64,000 bases of DNA from UMGS1696 sp963642885 (GCA_963642885.1 CAVIJI010000003.1:28534-92533), one strand, 5' to 3'; positions 8,926-17,633 are shown, counted from the first letter of the stretch. The notes: generated by a model from the letters alone, not told the origin. A program made the numbers and translations.

Positions 8926-8957
8926 TTGCATTTTATTCAGCATTATAGTATACTATA
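8926..8957 (+). promoter_or_regulatory. Promoter of the proBA genes, overlapped by a palindrome
   Basis: TTGCAT (8926-8931), 17 bases, TATACT (8949-8954). The -10 box lies inside a perfect 14-base palindrome TATAGTATACTATA (8944-8957). The palindrome could be an operator or only a by-product of the AT-rich -10 sequence. I see no T-box or other riboswitch in the short leader. Confidence 0.6.
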
Positions 8958-8999
8958 CGCATATTTATTCATTTATAGAATCGGGGAGATTTACACACA

Positions 9000-9782
9000 A
9001 TGCGAATCGTCGTAAAAGTCGGAACATCAACTTTGACTCATCCTTCGGGACATTTAAATATACGTCATATGGAAAGCTTCTGTAAAGTGCTGAGCGATTT
9101 AAAAAACGCAGGAAATGAGATTATCCTTGTTTCATCGGGTGCAATTGCAATGGGCATGGGTAAGCTTTCTCTGCGTGAAAGGCCTTCCGCTATCGCGGAA
9201 AAACAAGCCACAGCCGCCGTCGGACAATGCGAGCTCATGTACATCTACGATAAACTGTTCTCGGAATACAACCATGTTGTAGCGCAAATTCTTTTGACCG
9301 CTGCGGATGTCGGTGACTCGGTACGGAAAACTAACTTTATCGGCACTGTTTCGAATCTGCTCAAAATGCAGGTGCTGCCTATTGTAAACGAAAACGATAC
9401 GGTTGCAACCGATGAAATAACAGAAGGTCTTATCGGAGACAACGATACGCTCGGAGCTATTGTCGCTACATCTTTATGCGCTGACATGCTTATTCTTTTA
9501 TCGGATATAGACGGATTATATACAGACAATCCCCGTACTTCGTCTGATGCGAAATTCATCCCGCTTGTAAACGAAATAACTCCCGAACTCATATCACACG
9601 CAGGTGGTAAAGGAACCGCAAACGGTACAGGCGGTATGGCAACAAAGCTGAAAGCCGCAAAAATATGCATGGATGCAAATGTCGATATGATAATTGCCAA
9701 CGGCAAAAATCCCGATATTTTGTACGATATTGTTTCGGGTAAATCGATCGGAACACGTTTTCACAGAAAGGCTGACATATGA
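9000..9782 (+). CDS. proB: Glutamate 5-kinase
   Basis: First step of proline synthesis: phosphorylates L-glutamate to gamma-glutamyl phosphate. The 260 residues cover the amino acid kinase fold, with KVGTST (6-11) for phosphate binding, VSSGAIAMG (about 44-52) and NENDTVATDE (about 130). The C-terminal PUA domain present in E. coli ProB (367 residues) is absent, as in many Firmicutes. The ATG follows GGGGAGA at slightly long spacing. The stop overlaps the proA start by four bases (ATGA), indicating coupled translation of the two enzymes, whose intermediate is labile. Confidence 0.95.
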   Translation: MRIVVKVGTSTLTHPSGHLNIRHMESFCKVLSDLKNAGNEIILVSSGAIAMGMGKLSLRERPSAIAEKQATAAVGQCELMYIYDKLFSEYNHVVAQILLTAADVGDSVRKTNFIGTVSNLLKMQVLPIVNENDTVATDEITEGLIGDNDTLGAIVATSLCADMLILLSDIDGLYTDNPRTSSDAKFIPLVNEITPELISHAGGKGTANGTGGMATKLKAAKICMDANVDMIIANGKNPDILYDIVSGKSIGTRFHRKADI

Positions 9783-11044
9783 AAAGTACACTATCCATAC
9801 TCAATGACGCAAAAGAATGCTCATCTTCTCTTGCATTAACCGACACACAAACACGAAACCGCTTTCTTCATGCTATGGCCGAGGCTATTATTGCGCATAC
9901 GGACAAAATTCTGCTCGCCAATTGTGTCGATATGGAAAAAGCACGCGGACACATTTCGGATGTAATGCTTGACAGACTTAAGCTTGACGAAAAAAGAATA
10001 ATCAATATGGCAAAAGGAATAACAGACGTTGCCTCATTGCCCGATTCTGTCGGAAAAGTACTCACGGAAACAAAGCATCCTAACGGTATGAGAATTGTGA
10101 AAACAACCGTCCCTCTCGGCGTGATTGCGATTATATATGAAAGCCGTCCGAATGTCACATCCGATGCTGCCGCGCTTTGCATAAAAAGCGCTAATGCATG
10201 CATACTCCGCAGCGGAAAAGATGCATGGGAAAGTGCTAACGCGATTGTCGCCGCTATGCAGGAGGGTCTGCGGAAAGCCGATGGCAATCCTTTATGGGTG
10301 CAACTGGTTGAGGATACAACACGTGAAAGTTCTGTTGAATTAATGCGTGCGGTAGGGTATGTGGATTTACTTATACCGAGAGGCGGAAAAGGACTGATTA
10401 AAAGCTGCACCGAAAACGCACTTGTTCCGTGTATTGAGACAGGTACGGGAATCTGTCACATTTACGTCGATAAAGATGCGGATTTTGATATGGCACTTAC
10501 CATTATCGAGAACGCAAAAACAAGCCGTCCTTCCGTGTGCAATGCGGTCGAGGTTTGTCTCGTGGATAAAGCCGTTGCGGGAGAATTTTTACCCCAGCTT
10601 GTGAAAAAGCTGAGGACAGAGCGAATCCTCAACGGTAAAATTCCCGTTGAACTCAGATGTGACGCAGAAGCGTTAAAATATATCGATTGTGATGCTTCCG
10701 CAGCAAATGAAAATGATTTCGACACGGAATTTCTCGACTATATTCTTGCCGTAAAAACAGTAGACGGTGTGAGTGAGGCGATAGCACATATTAAAGAACA
10801 CTCCACACACCACAGTGAATCTATAGTAACATCAAACGAAGCAGCGGCCGAAAAATTTCTGAACAGTATTGACAGTGCCGCAGTATATTGGAATGCCTCG
10901 ACAAGATTCACCGACGGCGGTGAATTCGGACTCGGTTGTGAAATGGGTATCTCCACACAAAAGCTTCATGCAAGAGGCCCGATGGGTCTCGACGCACTTT
11001 GCACATATCAATATCGTATTTACGGTAGCGGTCAAGTACGTTAA
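9779..11044 (+). CDS. proA: Gamma-glutamyl phosphate reductase
   Basis: Second step of proline synthesis: NADPH-dependent reduction of gamma-glutamyl phosphate to glutamate semialdehyde. The 421 residues match the family length. The aldehyde-dehydrogenase-like fold is marked by IYESRPNVTSDA (about 120), SGKDAWESA (about 145), LIPRGGKGL (about 200) and the catalytic cysteine in RPSVCNAVE (about residue 254). It overlaps proB by four bases. proC follows after 76 bases with its own AGAAGG binding site, so all three steps are probably on one transcript. Confidence 0.96.
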   Translation: MKSTLSILNDAKECSSSLALTDTQTRNRFLHAMAEAIIAHTDKILLANCVDMEKARGHISDVMLDRLKLDEKRIINMAKGITDVASLPDSVGKVLTETKHPNGMRIVKTTVPLGVIAIIYESRPNVTSDAAALCIKSANACILRSGKDAWESANAIVAAMQEGLRKADGNPLWVQLVEDTTRESSVELMRAVGYVDLLIPRGGKGLIKSCTENALVPCIETGTGICHIYVDKDADFDMALTIIENAKTSRPSVCNAVEVCLVDKAVAGEFLPQLVKKLRTERILNGKIPVELRCDAEALKYIDCDASAANENDFDTEFLDYILAVKTVDGVSEAIAHIKEHSTHHSESIVTSNEAAAEKFLNSIDSAAVYWNASTRFTDGGEFGLGCEMGISTQKLHARGPMGLDALCTYQYRIYGSGQVR

Positions 11045-11120
11045 TCGCGTTCCGATTATTTCGGATTAATTTTAGGCATCGCCTTAACTATATTTAATAC
11101 AGAATAAAGAAGGTTATTAT

Positions 11121-11924
11121 ATGAAAAAAATCGGATGCATAGGAATCGGCAACATGGGTGGAGCTCTTCTTGAAGCTATCTGTAAAACCGAATACGAAAG
11201 CGAAACACTTATCTGTGATTTTAATACAGAGAGGGTTAATTCGTTTACCGACAAATACAAATGCAAAAGTTCATCGTTACACGAAATTGCCGTTAATGCG
11301 GATTATATAGTTCTCGGAGTAAAGCCTCAGAACTTAGCCGAATTATTGTCGTCCTTATCTTCGGATTTGTCGGAACGTGATACCAAACCCGTGCTTATAT
11401 CCATGGCAGCGGGTGTAACCACCGATACCATACTTTCACTTACCGATTGTGACTGTCCCATTATAAGAATCATGCCGAATGTCGCGGCGTCTGTCGGTGA
11501 AGCGGTTATTCTTTACGACCACACCAAAAACGTAAGCGAGAATTCACTTGATGATTTCCGTTCAATCTTCACGTATGCAGGAAAACTGCTTCCCATCAAA
11601 GAAGAAAAGATTGATGCGGCGAGTGCTGTTTCCGGATGCGGTCCCGCTTTCGTCAGCATGTTCATCGAAGCATTGGCAGACGGCGGAGTTTCATGCGGAC
11701 TTCCTCGTTCTACCGCAATGGAGCTTGCGATACAGACTGTAATCGGAACGGGAATACTTTTAGCGGACACAAAAATGCATCCGGGTGTATTAAAGGATGC
11801 AGTTACCTCACCTGCAGGTACTACTATCGCAGGAGTTCGCGTGCTCGAAAACAACGGTTTTCGCTCCGCTGTAATGGAGGCGGTAATCGCCGCAAAAGAA
11901 CGCGCATCGGGACTTAATAAATGA
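11121..11924 (+). CDS. proC: Pyrroline-5-carboxylate reductase
   Basis: Last step of proline synthesis: reduces 1-pyrroline-5-carboxylate to L-proline with NAD(P)H. It is 267 residues, the usual length. The Rossmann loop is GCIGIGNMGGAL (residues 5-16). RIMPNVAASVGE and the C-terminal dimer segment with SGCGPAFV and DAVTSPAGTT are family signatures. It is the last gene of the proBAC run and is followed by a strong terminator. Confidence 0.95.
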   Translation: MKKIGCIGIGNMGGALLEAICKTEYESETLICDFNTERVNSFTDKYKCKSSSLHEIAVNADYIVLGVKPQNLAELLSSLSSDLSERDTKPVLISMAAGVTTDTILSLTDCDCPIIRIMPNVAASVGEAVILYDHTKNVSENSLDDFRSIFTYAGKLLPIKEEKIDAASAVSGCGPAFVSMFIEALADGGVSCGLPRSTAMELAIQTVIGTGILLADTKMHPGVLKDAVTSPAGTTIAGVRVLENNGFRSAVMEAVIAAKERASGLNK

Positions 11925-11931
11925 ATATAAC

Positions 11932-11986
11932 AAAATCCCAATAGAGTATATGCCGCATCTCGGTTAACTGCCCTATTGGGATTTTT
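11932..11986. terminator. Terminator between proC and the convergent gene
   Basis: Thirteen-base stem (AAAATCCCAATAG / CTATTGGGATTTT) with a 28-base loop and T-runs on both strands. It serves proC and the leftward gene ending at 11992. Confidence 0.8.
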
Positions 11987-11991
11987 AGTGT

Positions 11992-13056
11992 TCATCTTGC
12001 GTTTATCACAGCTTCAGCCAAGGCTCTGTCTCTCACAGAAAACCATTGACTTGTGTATGGTGTACCGTGAAGTTCTGAAAGAGTTTCCATGTACTCCTGC
12101 GGACTGCCGATGATCATTATTTCTTTTCCTGCCGAACGAATCTTACGGTATGTATCGAGCCAATACATAGGTCCTTGCTTGCCTGCTCCGTAAACCCATT
12201 GAACGGCATTAAGCTTCTCGAGGGTTAAAATGTCGTCGAGGTGGGTAAGCTCCCCTACCCCATCGAGATGATATATCGTATATTTTAACTTTTCCGTATC
12301 CCTGCGGAGTGTGTCAAGCACAAATTTACGGAACATGTTACTTCCGAGCATATAGCAAAAATCACATTGAAGAATATATGACGGTTCGTTACATAAGAGT
12401 CCGTTCCAGTCGGAATAAATCGCTCCCTCTCCCATAGCGGAACGCATATCGTAATACGCATCGTACCATGCTGTTTCGATTTCATTACGCAGACGAATTA
12501 CTTCCTCGGGTTCATCACATAAGTAAATCAAAAGATTTTGTGTACCGCACAAAGAAGCAGCAACGTCCATTACTCCGCCCAAGTCCGGCATTGTCATAAC
12601 AACACTGCCATCCCAGAATTCTCTTCCGGCACGATATATATCTTTCATTCTGCGCGCTACGGGGTGTTCCGGATTGTAATGTGCATGTATTTCGCTGATG
12701 TGCTTATCCGAATCAGGTGAAAACCAAATGGCACCTGTCGAATTGTCCATCTTAGCCCCGCATAATGCCGCTACAACACCCGGTCCGAAACAGTCCATTG
12801 AGAGCACAGGATACGCATCTCCGAGAAATTCGGATTGACTGAAATTTTCATCTAACGCTTCGATTATTTGTTCAGGTGACCATTCAAATTGTAAACAGGT
12901 AGCCTGCGAAAGCAAAGGAGCGGGTGTACGTTTTTGTGTGGGATAAGCATCCCACATTATCACTCTCGTAAGCGGTCTGTTTAGCTCACCGCGCCACCAC
13001 TTCATGTGGTTTTCCAACGTTTCTTCCATTCTCTCTTTGCTGAAATGAATTGCCAT
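11992..13056 (-). CDS. URO-D-superfamily protein (putative methyltransferase-like)
   Basis: 354 residues with the TIM-barrel organisation of the uroporphyrinogen decarboxylase/corrinoid methyltransferase superfamily. Recognisable parts are VMTMPDLGGVMDVAASL in the centre and, near the C-terminus, a HLDGVGELTHLDDILTL segment like the conserved HxDG region. It is unlikely to be HemE, since the N-terminal substrate-binding signature of HemE is absent and no heme genes are near. The ATG at 13056 follows AAAGGAGGG; the longer frame to 13086 has no binding site. It is 30 bases downstream of the MBL-fold gene, so the two form an operon. No corrinoid protein is encoded beside it. Confidence 0.65.
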   Translation of the reverse strand: MAIHFSKERMEETLENHMKWWRGELNRPLTRVIMWDAYPTQKRTPAPLLSQATCLQFEWSPEQIIEALDENFSQSEFLGDAYPVLSMDCFGPGVVAALCGAKMDNSTGAIWFSPDSDKHISEIHAHYNPEHPVARRMKDIYRAGREFWDGSVVMTMPDLGGVMDVAASLCGTQNLLIYLCDEPEEVIRLRNEIETAWYDAYYDMRSAMGEGAIYSDWNGLLCNEPSYILQCDFCYMLGSNMFRKFVLDTLRRDTEKLKYTIYHLDGVGELTHLDDILTLEKLNAVQWVYGAGKQGPMYWLDTYRKIRSAGKEIMIIGSPQEYMETLSELHGTPYTSQWFSVRDRALAEAVINAR

Positions 13057-13086
13057 TGGTACAGACCCTCCTTTATTTACATACAA

Positions 13087-14364
13087 TTAAAATCCCGAGT
13101 TATCGTATTCTCCGCCTGTGATAGGAGCCTCATATACACACTCCCATTTGCCGTCATGTACGATGAAGCCGTATGTTCCCTCACCCTCGTAATAAATATT
13201 TTCGGGCTTTTCGAGATGTTTGATTACACCTGCGAGTTTCGGCGTATTGTCGGAGGTATGAGCCCCGAAGAACGAATTCGGAAGCATTGCTATAGGTGCG
13301 TCAATCCATTCATACAGTGTATCGAGGTAGTTGAAGCAATGGTGTGCTACCTGTACAAAATCCGTTTTCCATGATTCACGTACCGTTATTTCGGAAAGCA
13401 ATTTCTCGGTTTCGATATTGGTGTCACCGAGGAACATAAGAGTTTTACCGTCGACAGTCACTCTGAGTACAGAAGATGTACAGTTGAAATCCCAAAACGG
13501 GTATTTCGACAGATTATCCGCATTGACGGCATCTTCATGAGCATAAAGAAACTCAAACCGTACGTCGGCAAGCGTGAATTTATAACCGCTGTGTACCTTA
13601 AGAAGCTTAACATTGGGATAGAGCTCTTTTACCGTATCCTTCATATCAAACACGGTTTCCGAACCTCTTGCCATGCTGTACGACGGGAAGTTGAACATAA
13701 CTCTCTCGAGTTCTATATCTTCCCCGTGGTGCTTCAAAAGCTTGGTACATCCGTCTGTATGATCGTCATGAGCGTGTGTAAAGTACCACGCGGCGATTCT
13801 CACCTTACCGTCTGTTGAATTTGTTATCTTTTTCATGAAAGCCCACAATGCTTCCAAAGCTTCATTATTCCACTGGTAAATGTGACCGCCGTCAATCATA
13901 ACAAGGCTGTCGTCGGACAGCTTAATAATATAGATCATACCGCAGTTGACTGTTGTGTCGGTGCAGTTGTTTTCCTTATCGTAGTATAACCCGTATTGAT
14001 ATACCGTCGTTATTTTATTTCCCTTAGCTTTGTATCCGAATTCGGCAAGTGATGTCTTGACTTTATCTTCAACTACACGTATCTCACCGCGGATTCCGAA
14101 ATATGTAACATGAAAATATCCGAAATCGAAGTAAGCGTTAGGTCCGATTTCGTTTTCGGATTCTATTTTATATCCATCTGCCAAAAGCTGTTTTTTGTAA
14201 TCATCAAAATCAGCTCTTGTCGCACCTTTTACTATCTGCATTTTCGAGTCTTCGTCAGTAGTTCCTGCCATGTCGTTTTTTAACATAGGACCCACATCGT
14301 AGAAGCTTTCGACTATTTCACCGCTGTTCGGAGCAGGACAGCCGAGTAACCAATTGTTGTTCAT
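13087..14364 (-). CDS. MBL-fold metallo-hydrolase
   Basis: 425 residues. The metallo-beta-lactamase fold is shown by the metal-binding motif THAHDDHTDG (HxHxDH), preceded by a strand with MIDGGH and followed by TLMFLGDTN and VAHH, which supply further ligands. The first 120 residues are an extra domain that I do not recognise. No signal peptide is present, so it is cytoplasmic. The ATG at 14364 is preceded by GAGGTGA; a GTG nine bases upstream overlaps that site. It heads a two-gene operon with the URO-D-fold gene at 11992-13056. The substrate is unknown. Confidence 0.75.
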   Translation of the reverse strand: MNNNWLLGCPAPNSGEIVESFYDVGPMLKNDMAGTTDEDSKMQIVKGATRADFDDYKKQLLADGYKIESENEIGPNAYFDFGYFHVTYFGIRGEIRVVEDKVKTSLAEFGYKAKGNKITTVYQYGLYYDKENNCTDTTVNCGMIYIIKLSDDSLVMIDGGHIYQWNNEALEALWAFMKKITNSTDGKVRIAAWYFTHAHDDHTDGCTKLLKHHGEDIELERVMFNFPSYSMARGSETVFDMKDTVKELYPNVKLLKVHSGYKFTLADVRFEFLYAHEDAVNADNLSKYPFWDFNCTSSVLRVTVDGKTLMFLGDTNIETEKLLSEITVRESWKTDFVQVAHHCFNYLDTLYEWIDAPIAMLPNSFFGAHTSDNTPKLAGVIKHLEKPENIYYEGEGTYGFIVHDGKWECVYEAPITGGEYDNSGF

Positions 14365-14452
14365 TACAGTCACCTCAATAAGAATCTTTTTTGATTATAA
14401 TATCAATTTTTATCGCATATGTCAAGTAGTTATTGTTGTTTTGAATGAATAA

Positions 14453-14500
14453 AACAAGCGTAACCGCGAATATACACCCTCACGGTACGCTTGTTCATTT
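14453..14500 (-). terminator. Terminator of a lost leftward gene
   Basis: AACAAGCGTA(A)CCG pairs with CGGTACGCTTGTT around a 17-base loop. On the minus strand the stem is followed by TTTTATTC. It lies just after the stop of the gene remnant at 14505, as expected if that was the 3' end of a real gene. Confidence 0.55.
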
Positions 14501-14504
14501 TATA

Positions 14505-14763
14505 CTACTGCTCTATATTACCTATCGCGCCGCCGAGTATATACATCTCGCTGTAGGTGTATGACAAAAGCTCGACTGTGCAAAAACGTGTGCGCTCTTC
14601 GCCGTATTCGACATACTTGTCATATTTGCCTGCGTTGACAGTCTGCCATGGGTATTCTGGGTCGGAGATGGTCGTCAGCTTTATCGTAGCGGTGACAATG
14701 AGGTCTCCAGCCAGCGAGCACGCCTGAATTTGTATCGTATATTCTTTCCCGGCGACTGTGTCT
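14505..14763 (-). pseudogene. 3' remnant of a leftward gene, truncated at the serS promoter
   Basis: The minus strand reads as a convincing protein C-terminus of about 86 residues (from DTVAGKEYTIQ through DPEYPWQTV to GAIGNIEQ), ending in TAG at 14505-14507. The frame stays open to about 14903 but has no start codon with a ribosome binding site, and its upper part runs through the serS promoter and T-box leader. Base composition here (many GC-rich codons) differs from the AT-rich sequence around it. I do not recognise the family. The most likely reading is the tail of a gene whose 5' part was deleted; a recent import is also possible. Confidence 0.5.
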
Positions 14764-14838
14764 CGAGAAATGTAACAAACGAAATTATATTTGTCAAGGT
14801 TTTTATCAATATTTTCGATATGAAATTTGTAAAACCAC

Positions 14839-14867
14839 TTGATTTTTTTCTTCGGTTTTGCTATACT
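14839..14867 (+). promoter_or_regulatory. Sigma-A promoter of serS
   Basis: TTGATT (14839-14844), 17 bases, TATACT (14862-14867). Transcription would start near 14874, immediately before the T-box leader. Confidence 0.75.
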
Positions 14868-14874
14868 GACACTG

Positions 14875-15080
14875 TAATAAGTAAACTTTCGGCTGTGACG
14901 AAGAATACGCGCGTTTTAATTTTTCTCAGAGAGTCGGGTGTGGTGCGATCCCGGTAAAAATATGTGCGCTTTCCGCCTTCCGAGCTGCGGTTTATATAGA
15001 ATGAGGCTGATTTTTTCAGCGAATTTGGGTGGCACCACGAGTATCTCGTCCCAATATATCGGGAGGGGTCTTTTTTTATT
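14875..15080 (+). promoter_or_regulatory. T-box riboswitch (tRNA-Ser sensing) with terminator
   Basis: The conserved T-box sequence TTGGGTGGCACCACGA is at 15025-15040. It is followed by a terminator hairpin (about 15044-15070) and TTTTTTT (15071-15077). Upstream, stem I shows the AGAGAG bulge and a distal stem GTCGGG / TCCCGGT (about 14930-14955). Between the small helices GAAG/CTTC and GCGCG/TGCGC the internal loop contains TCC at 14972-14974, a serine codon fitting a specifier. Uncharged tRNA-Ser would stabilise the antiterminator and allow serS transcription. The T-box call is secure; the exact specifier is inferred from hand folding. Confidence 0.92.
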
Positions 15081-15116
15081 CCCTCCAAAATATTATTGTA
15101 AAAGGGGTAACAAAAA

Positions 15117-16403
15117 ATGTTGGACATCAAGTTTCTGCGTGAAAATCCGGAAGTGGTTAAGCAGAACATCAAAAACAAATTTCAGGACTACAAGCTCCCT
15201 CTTGTCGACGAGGTGATATCTCTTGATGCTGAAAACCGTGCGATAATGCAGGAAGCAGACAATCTCCGTTCCAACCGCAACAAGCTCTCCAAGCAGATTG
15301 GCGGTCTCATGGCTAAGGGAGAAAAGGAAGAGGCTGAAAAGGTTAAAGCTCAGGTTAACGAACAGTCCGCAAGACTTGAAGAATGCGAAAAGAAGGAAGC
15401 AGAGCTTGCCGAAAAAATCAAGACCATCATGATGACCATCCCGAACATCATCGATCCCACCGTTCCGATAGGTAAGGACGACAGCGAAAACGTTGAAATC
15501 GAACGCTTCGGCGAGCCCGTTGTTCCCGATTTCGAAGTTCCTTACCACACCGACATCATGGAAAGATTCAACGGTATCGACCTCGACTCCGCACGCCGTG
15601 TTGCCGGAAACGGTTTCTACTATCTTATGGGCGACATAGCACGTCTCCATTCCGCTGTTTTGTCATACGCACGTGACTTCATGATCGGTCGCGGCTTCAC
15701 ATATTGTGTACCTCCGTTCATGATTCGTTCCGATGTTGTTACAGGTGTTATGAGCTTCGCTGAAATGGATGCCATGATGTACAAGATCGAGGGCGAGGAC
15801 CTCTACCTCATCGGTACATCCGAGCACTCCATGATTGGTAAGTTCATCGACCAGATTATTCCCGAAGAAGAGCTTCCCTACACTCTCACAAGCTATTCCC
15901 CTTGCTTCCGTAAGGAAAAAGGCGCACACGGAATCGAAGAGAGAGGCGTTTACAGAATCCACCAGTTCGAAAAGCAGGAAATGATAGTCGTATGCAAACC
16001 CGAGGATTCCAAGATGTGGTACGACAAGCTTTGGCAGAATACCGTTGATTTCTTCCGTTCTCTTGATATTCCCGTCCGTACACTCGAGTGCTGCTCGGGT
16101 GACTTGGCAGATCTTAAAGTAAAATCCTGTGACGTCGAAGCATGGTCTCCGAGACAGAAGAAATACTTTGAGGTAGGCTCATGCTCCAACCTCGGTGATG
16201 CACAGGCAAGAAGACTCCGTATCAGAGTTAACGGAAACGGTAAGAAATATCTTGCACACACACTCAACAATACGGTCGTAGCTCCGCCGAGAATGCTTAT
16301 TGCCTTCCTTGAAAACAACCTCCAAGCTGACGGCAGTGTAAAGATTCCCGTAGCTCTCAGACCTTATATGGGCGGAACCGAAGTTCTCATTCCCAAGAAA
16401 TAA
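15117..16403 (+). CDS. serS: Seryl-tRNA synthetase
   Basis: Class II aminoacyl-tRNA synthetase that charges tRNA-Ser. The 428 residues match the family. The N-terminal half (1-110) holds the long antiparallel coiled coil that contacts the tRNA long arm. The catalytic domain has TSEHSM for serine binding, motif 2 in FRKEKGAHGIEERGVYR and motif 3 near the end (NTVVAPPRMLIAFLEN). The start follows the T-box terminator by 40 bases with AAGGGGTAA upstream. Codon use is cleaner and richer in G+C at third positions than in the neighbours, fitting high expression. Confidence 0.97.
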   Translation: MLDIKFLRENPEVVKQNIKNKFQDYKLPLVDEVISLDAENRAIMQEADNLRSNRNKLSKQIGGLMAKGEKEEAEKVKAQVNEQSARLEECEKKEAELAEKIKTIMMTIPNIIDPTVPIGKDDSENVEIERFGEPVVPDFEVPYHTDIMERFNGIDLDSARRVAGNGFYYLMGDIARLHSAVLSYARDFMIGRGFTYCVPPFMIRSDVVTGVMSFAEMDAMMYKIEGEDLYLIGTSEHSMIGKFIDQIIPEEELPYTLTSYSPCFRKEKGAHGIEERGVYRIHQFEKQEMIVVCKPEDSKMWYDKLWQNTVDFFRSLDIPVRTLECCSGDLADLKVKSCDVEAWSPRQKKYFEVGSCSNLGDAQARRLRIRVNGNGKKYLAHTLNNTVVAPPRMLIAFLENNLQADGSVKIPVALRPYMGGTEVLIPKK

Positions 16404-16423
16404 TATAGATCACACGACAAGTA

Positions 16424-16463
16424 AAAAACTTCTCCGACATTTCTCATTGTCGGAGAAGTTTTT
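16424..16463. terminator. Bidirectional terminator between serS and the phosphoesterase
   Basis: Sixteen-base perfect stem (AAAAACTTCTCCGACA / TGTCGGAGAAGTTTTT) with an eight-base loop and T-runs on both strands. Confidence 0.9.
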
Positions 16464-16468
16464 GTTCT

Positions 16469-17287
16469 TTATTCAGGTATGATTTTCACAATAACCAGTT
16501 CGGGAGGATTAAATATACGCGGAAGCTTATTTTTCATCAGTCCTCGACTTACAATTACGCTGCTTCCGTTTTTAAACATATACTTACCGCCTGCATATTT
16601 GGGAAACAATCCTTGATGCGGGGCGTACAAACCGTTAATAAGGAACGGTATCCTTGCCTGACCTCCGTGAGCATGGCCGCACAGAGTCAAATCAAAGCCG
16701 AAGCTGCCGTAATGTGGAGCGAATTCGGGTCTGTGCGAAAGAAGTATATTGTAGCTTTGCTTATTCGGATTCAGACTTTTCAGTGCGTCATTGAATCTTT
16801 TATCGGTGCATTCGCTTTTAACTTCATCCGTATAGTATACAGGGTCATCGATTCCGTACAGTTTGATATTATCACCGTAATCAACCGCGATGTTCGAAAT
16901 AACATTTATCCCACAGTCCGCTATCCGTTTTTTTATGTTGTCAGTAAATGCAACGCGCTTTTCGTGGTTTCCCGCAACATAATAACACTGATATGTTTCC
17001 GAAAGCGATTCCAGCAGTAAACGAACCGAGTCGAAATCACGTCTTTCATCCACTATATCTCCCGAAAACAAAACTGCTTCGGGTGAAAACAGCGCTATCT
17101 TTTCAATAAGCTTTTCCTGTTTTTTACCGTACAATGTAGAATGAAGATCTGTTACCAAAGCAAAGGTGTGTTCCTTTTTTACACATGACGTCGATATTGT
17201 ATATTTTCTTACCTTTAAACCTTCATATAACGCCACTATACATAATACACCTACGGCAATACAAATCAATACGATTCGGTTTATCAT
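16469..17287 (-). CDS. Membrane-anchored metallophosphoesterase (YkuE-like)
   Basis: 272 residues. An N-terminal hydrophobic segment (about 4-22) anchors the protein. The calcineurin-like phosphoesterase motifs follow in order: DLHS (about 48), GDIVDE (about 76), GNHE (about 106), LSHRPE (about 187) and GHAHGGQ (about 204), which together bind two metal ions. B. subtilis YkuE and relatives act on the cell-envelope side, possibly on lipid or nucleotide phosphates; the substrate here is unknown. A promoter at 17509-17537 lies far upstream, leaving a leader of about 215 bases that contains an open frame. Confidence 0.85.
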   Translation of the reverse strand: MINRIVLICIAVGVLCIVALYEGLKVRKYTISTSCVKKEHTFALVTDLHSTLYGKKQEKLIEKIALFSPEAVLFSGDIVDERRDFDSVRLLLESLSETYQCYYVAGNHEKRVAFTDNIKKRIADCGINVISNIAVDYGDNIKLYGIDDPVYYTDEVKSECTDKRFNDALKSLNPNKQSYNILLSHRPEFAPHYGSFGFDLTLCGHAHGGQARIPFLINGLYAPHQGLFPKYAGGKYMFKNGSSVIVSRGLMKNKLPRIFNPPELVIVKIIPE

Positions 17288-17320
17288 TGCAACCTGCCTT
17301 AATCTTTAAATTTCCGCCAT

Positions 17321-17475
17321 TTATCTCGAGAGTGCTTTATTCAACAAAAAATCGATTTCTCTCCGAAGCTTATTGCAAAATTCGCCCTCATTTATTGTGT
17401 AGCATGACGTTTCAGGACGCTGTCTGTAAAAATCATGCCCGGTCGTAACATTTTTGCGTTGTTCAACACGGTGTT
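17321..17475 (-). pseudogene. Short open frame or remnant in the phosphoesterase leader
   Basis: On the minus strand about 50 codons are open and protein-like (containing VTTGHDFYRQRPETSCYT and FCNKLRREIDFLL), ending with TAA at 17321-17323, 33 bases before the phosphoesterase start. No ATG, GTG or TTG with a binding site opens this frame. A second frame with an ATG (from about 17450) reads MLRPGM and stops after 19 codons; a single-base frameshift would join the two. It may be a small gene broken by a frameshift or sequencing error, or chance. The rest of 17288-17604 shows nothing else besides the two promoters. Confidence 0.3.
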
Positions 17476-17508
17476 TTCAATACAAAAATGCAGTATATTT
17501 TTTATCAC

Positions 17509-17537
17509 ATTATATCATATTACGGCTATTATTTCAA
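17509..17537 (-). promoter_or_regulatory. Sigma-A promoter of the phosphoesterase transcript
   Basis: On the minus strand TTGAAA (17537-17532), 17 bases, TATAAT (17514-17509). Transcription would start near 17502 and cross the short open frame at 17321-17475 before the phosphoesterase. Confidence 0.7.
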
Positions 17538-17604
17538 CGCTCATTTTTCAAATAATGTTTTATTCGTCCTCATTATAAACATTTGTTAATTATTAAAATT
17601 ATCA

Positions 17605-17633
17605 TTGACAAACTCTTTTTACGGATGTATAAT
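17605..17633 (+). promoter_or_regulatory. Consensus sigma-A promoter of the solute-binding lipoprotein
   Basis: TTGACA (17605-17610), 17 bases, TATAAT (17628-17633), a perfect match. The gene starts at 17703, leaving a leader of about 63 bases. This promoter suggests strong constitutive transcription. Confidence 0.9.

Noticed and set aside
8944..8957. 14-base palindrome at the proB promoter as a specific operator
   Set aside because: It is built from the TATACT/TATAGT hexamers themselves, so symmetry may be chance in AT-rich sequence; kept only as a note on the promoter.
14374..14874. Second promoter or riboswitch between the MBL gene and serS
   Set aside because: Apart from the remnant, its terminator and the serS promoter I see no further conserved element.
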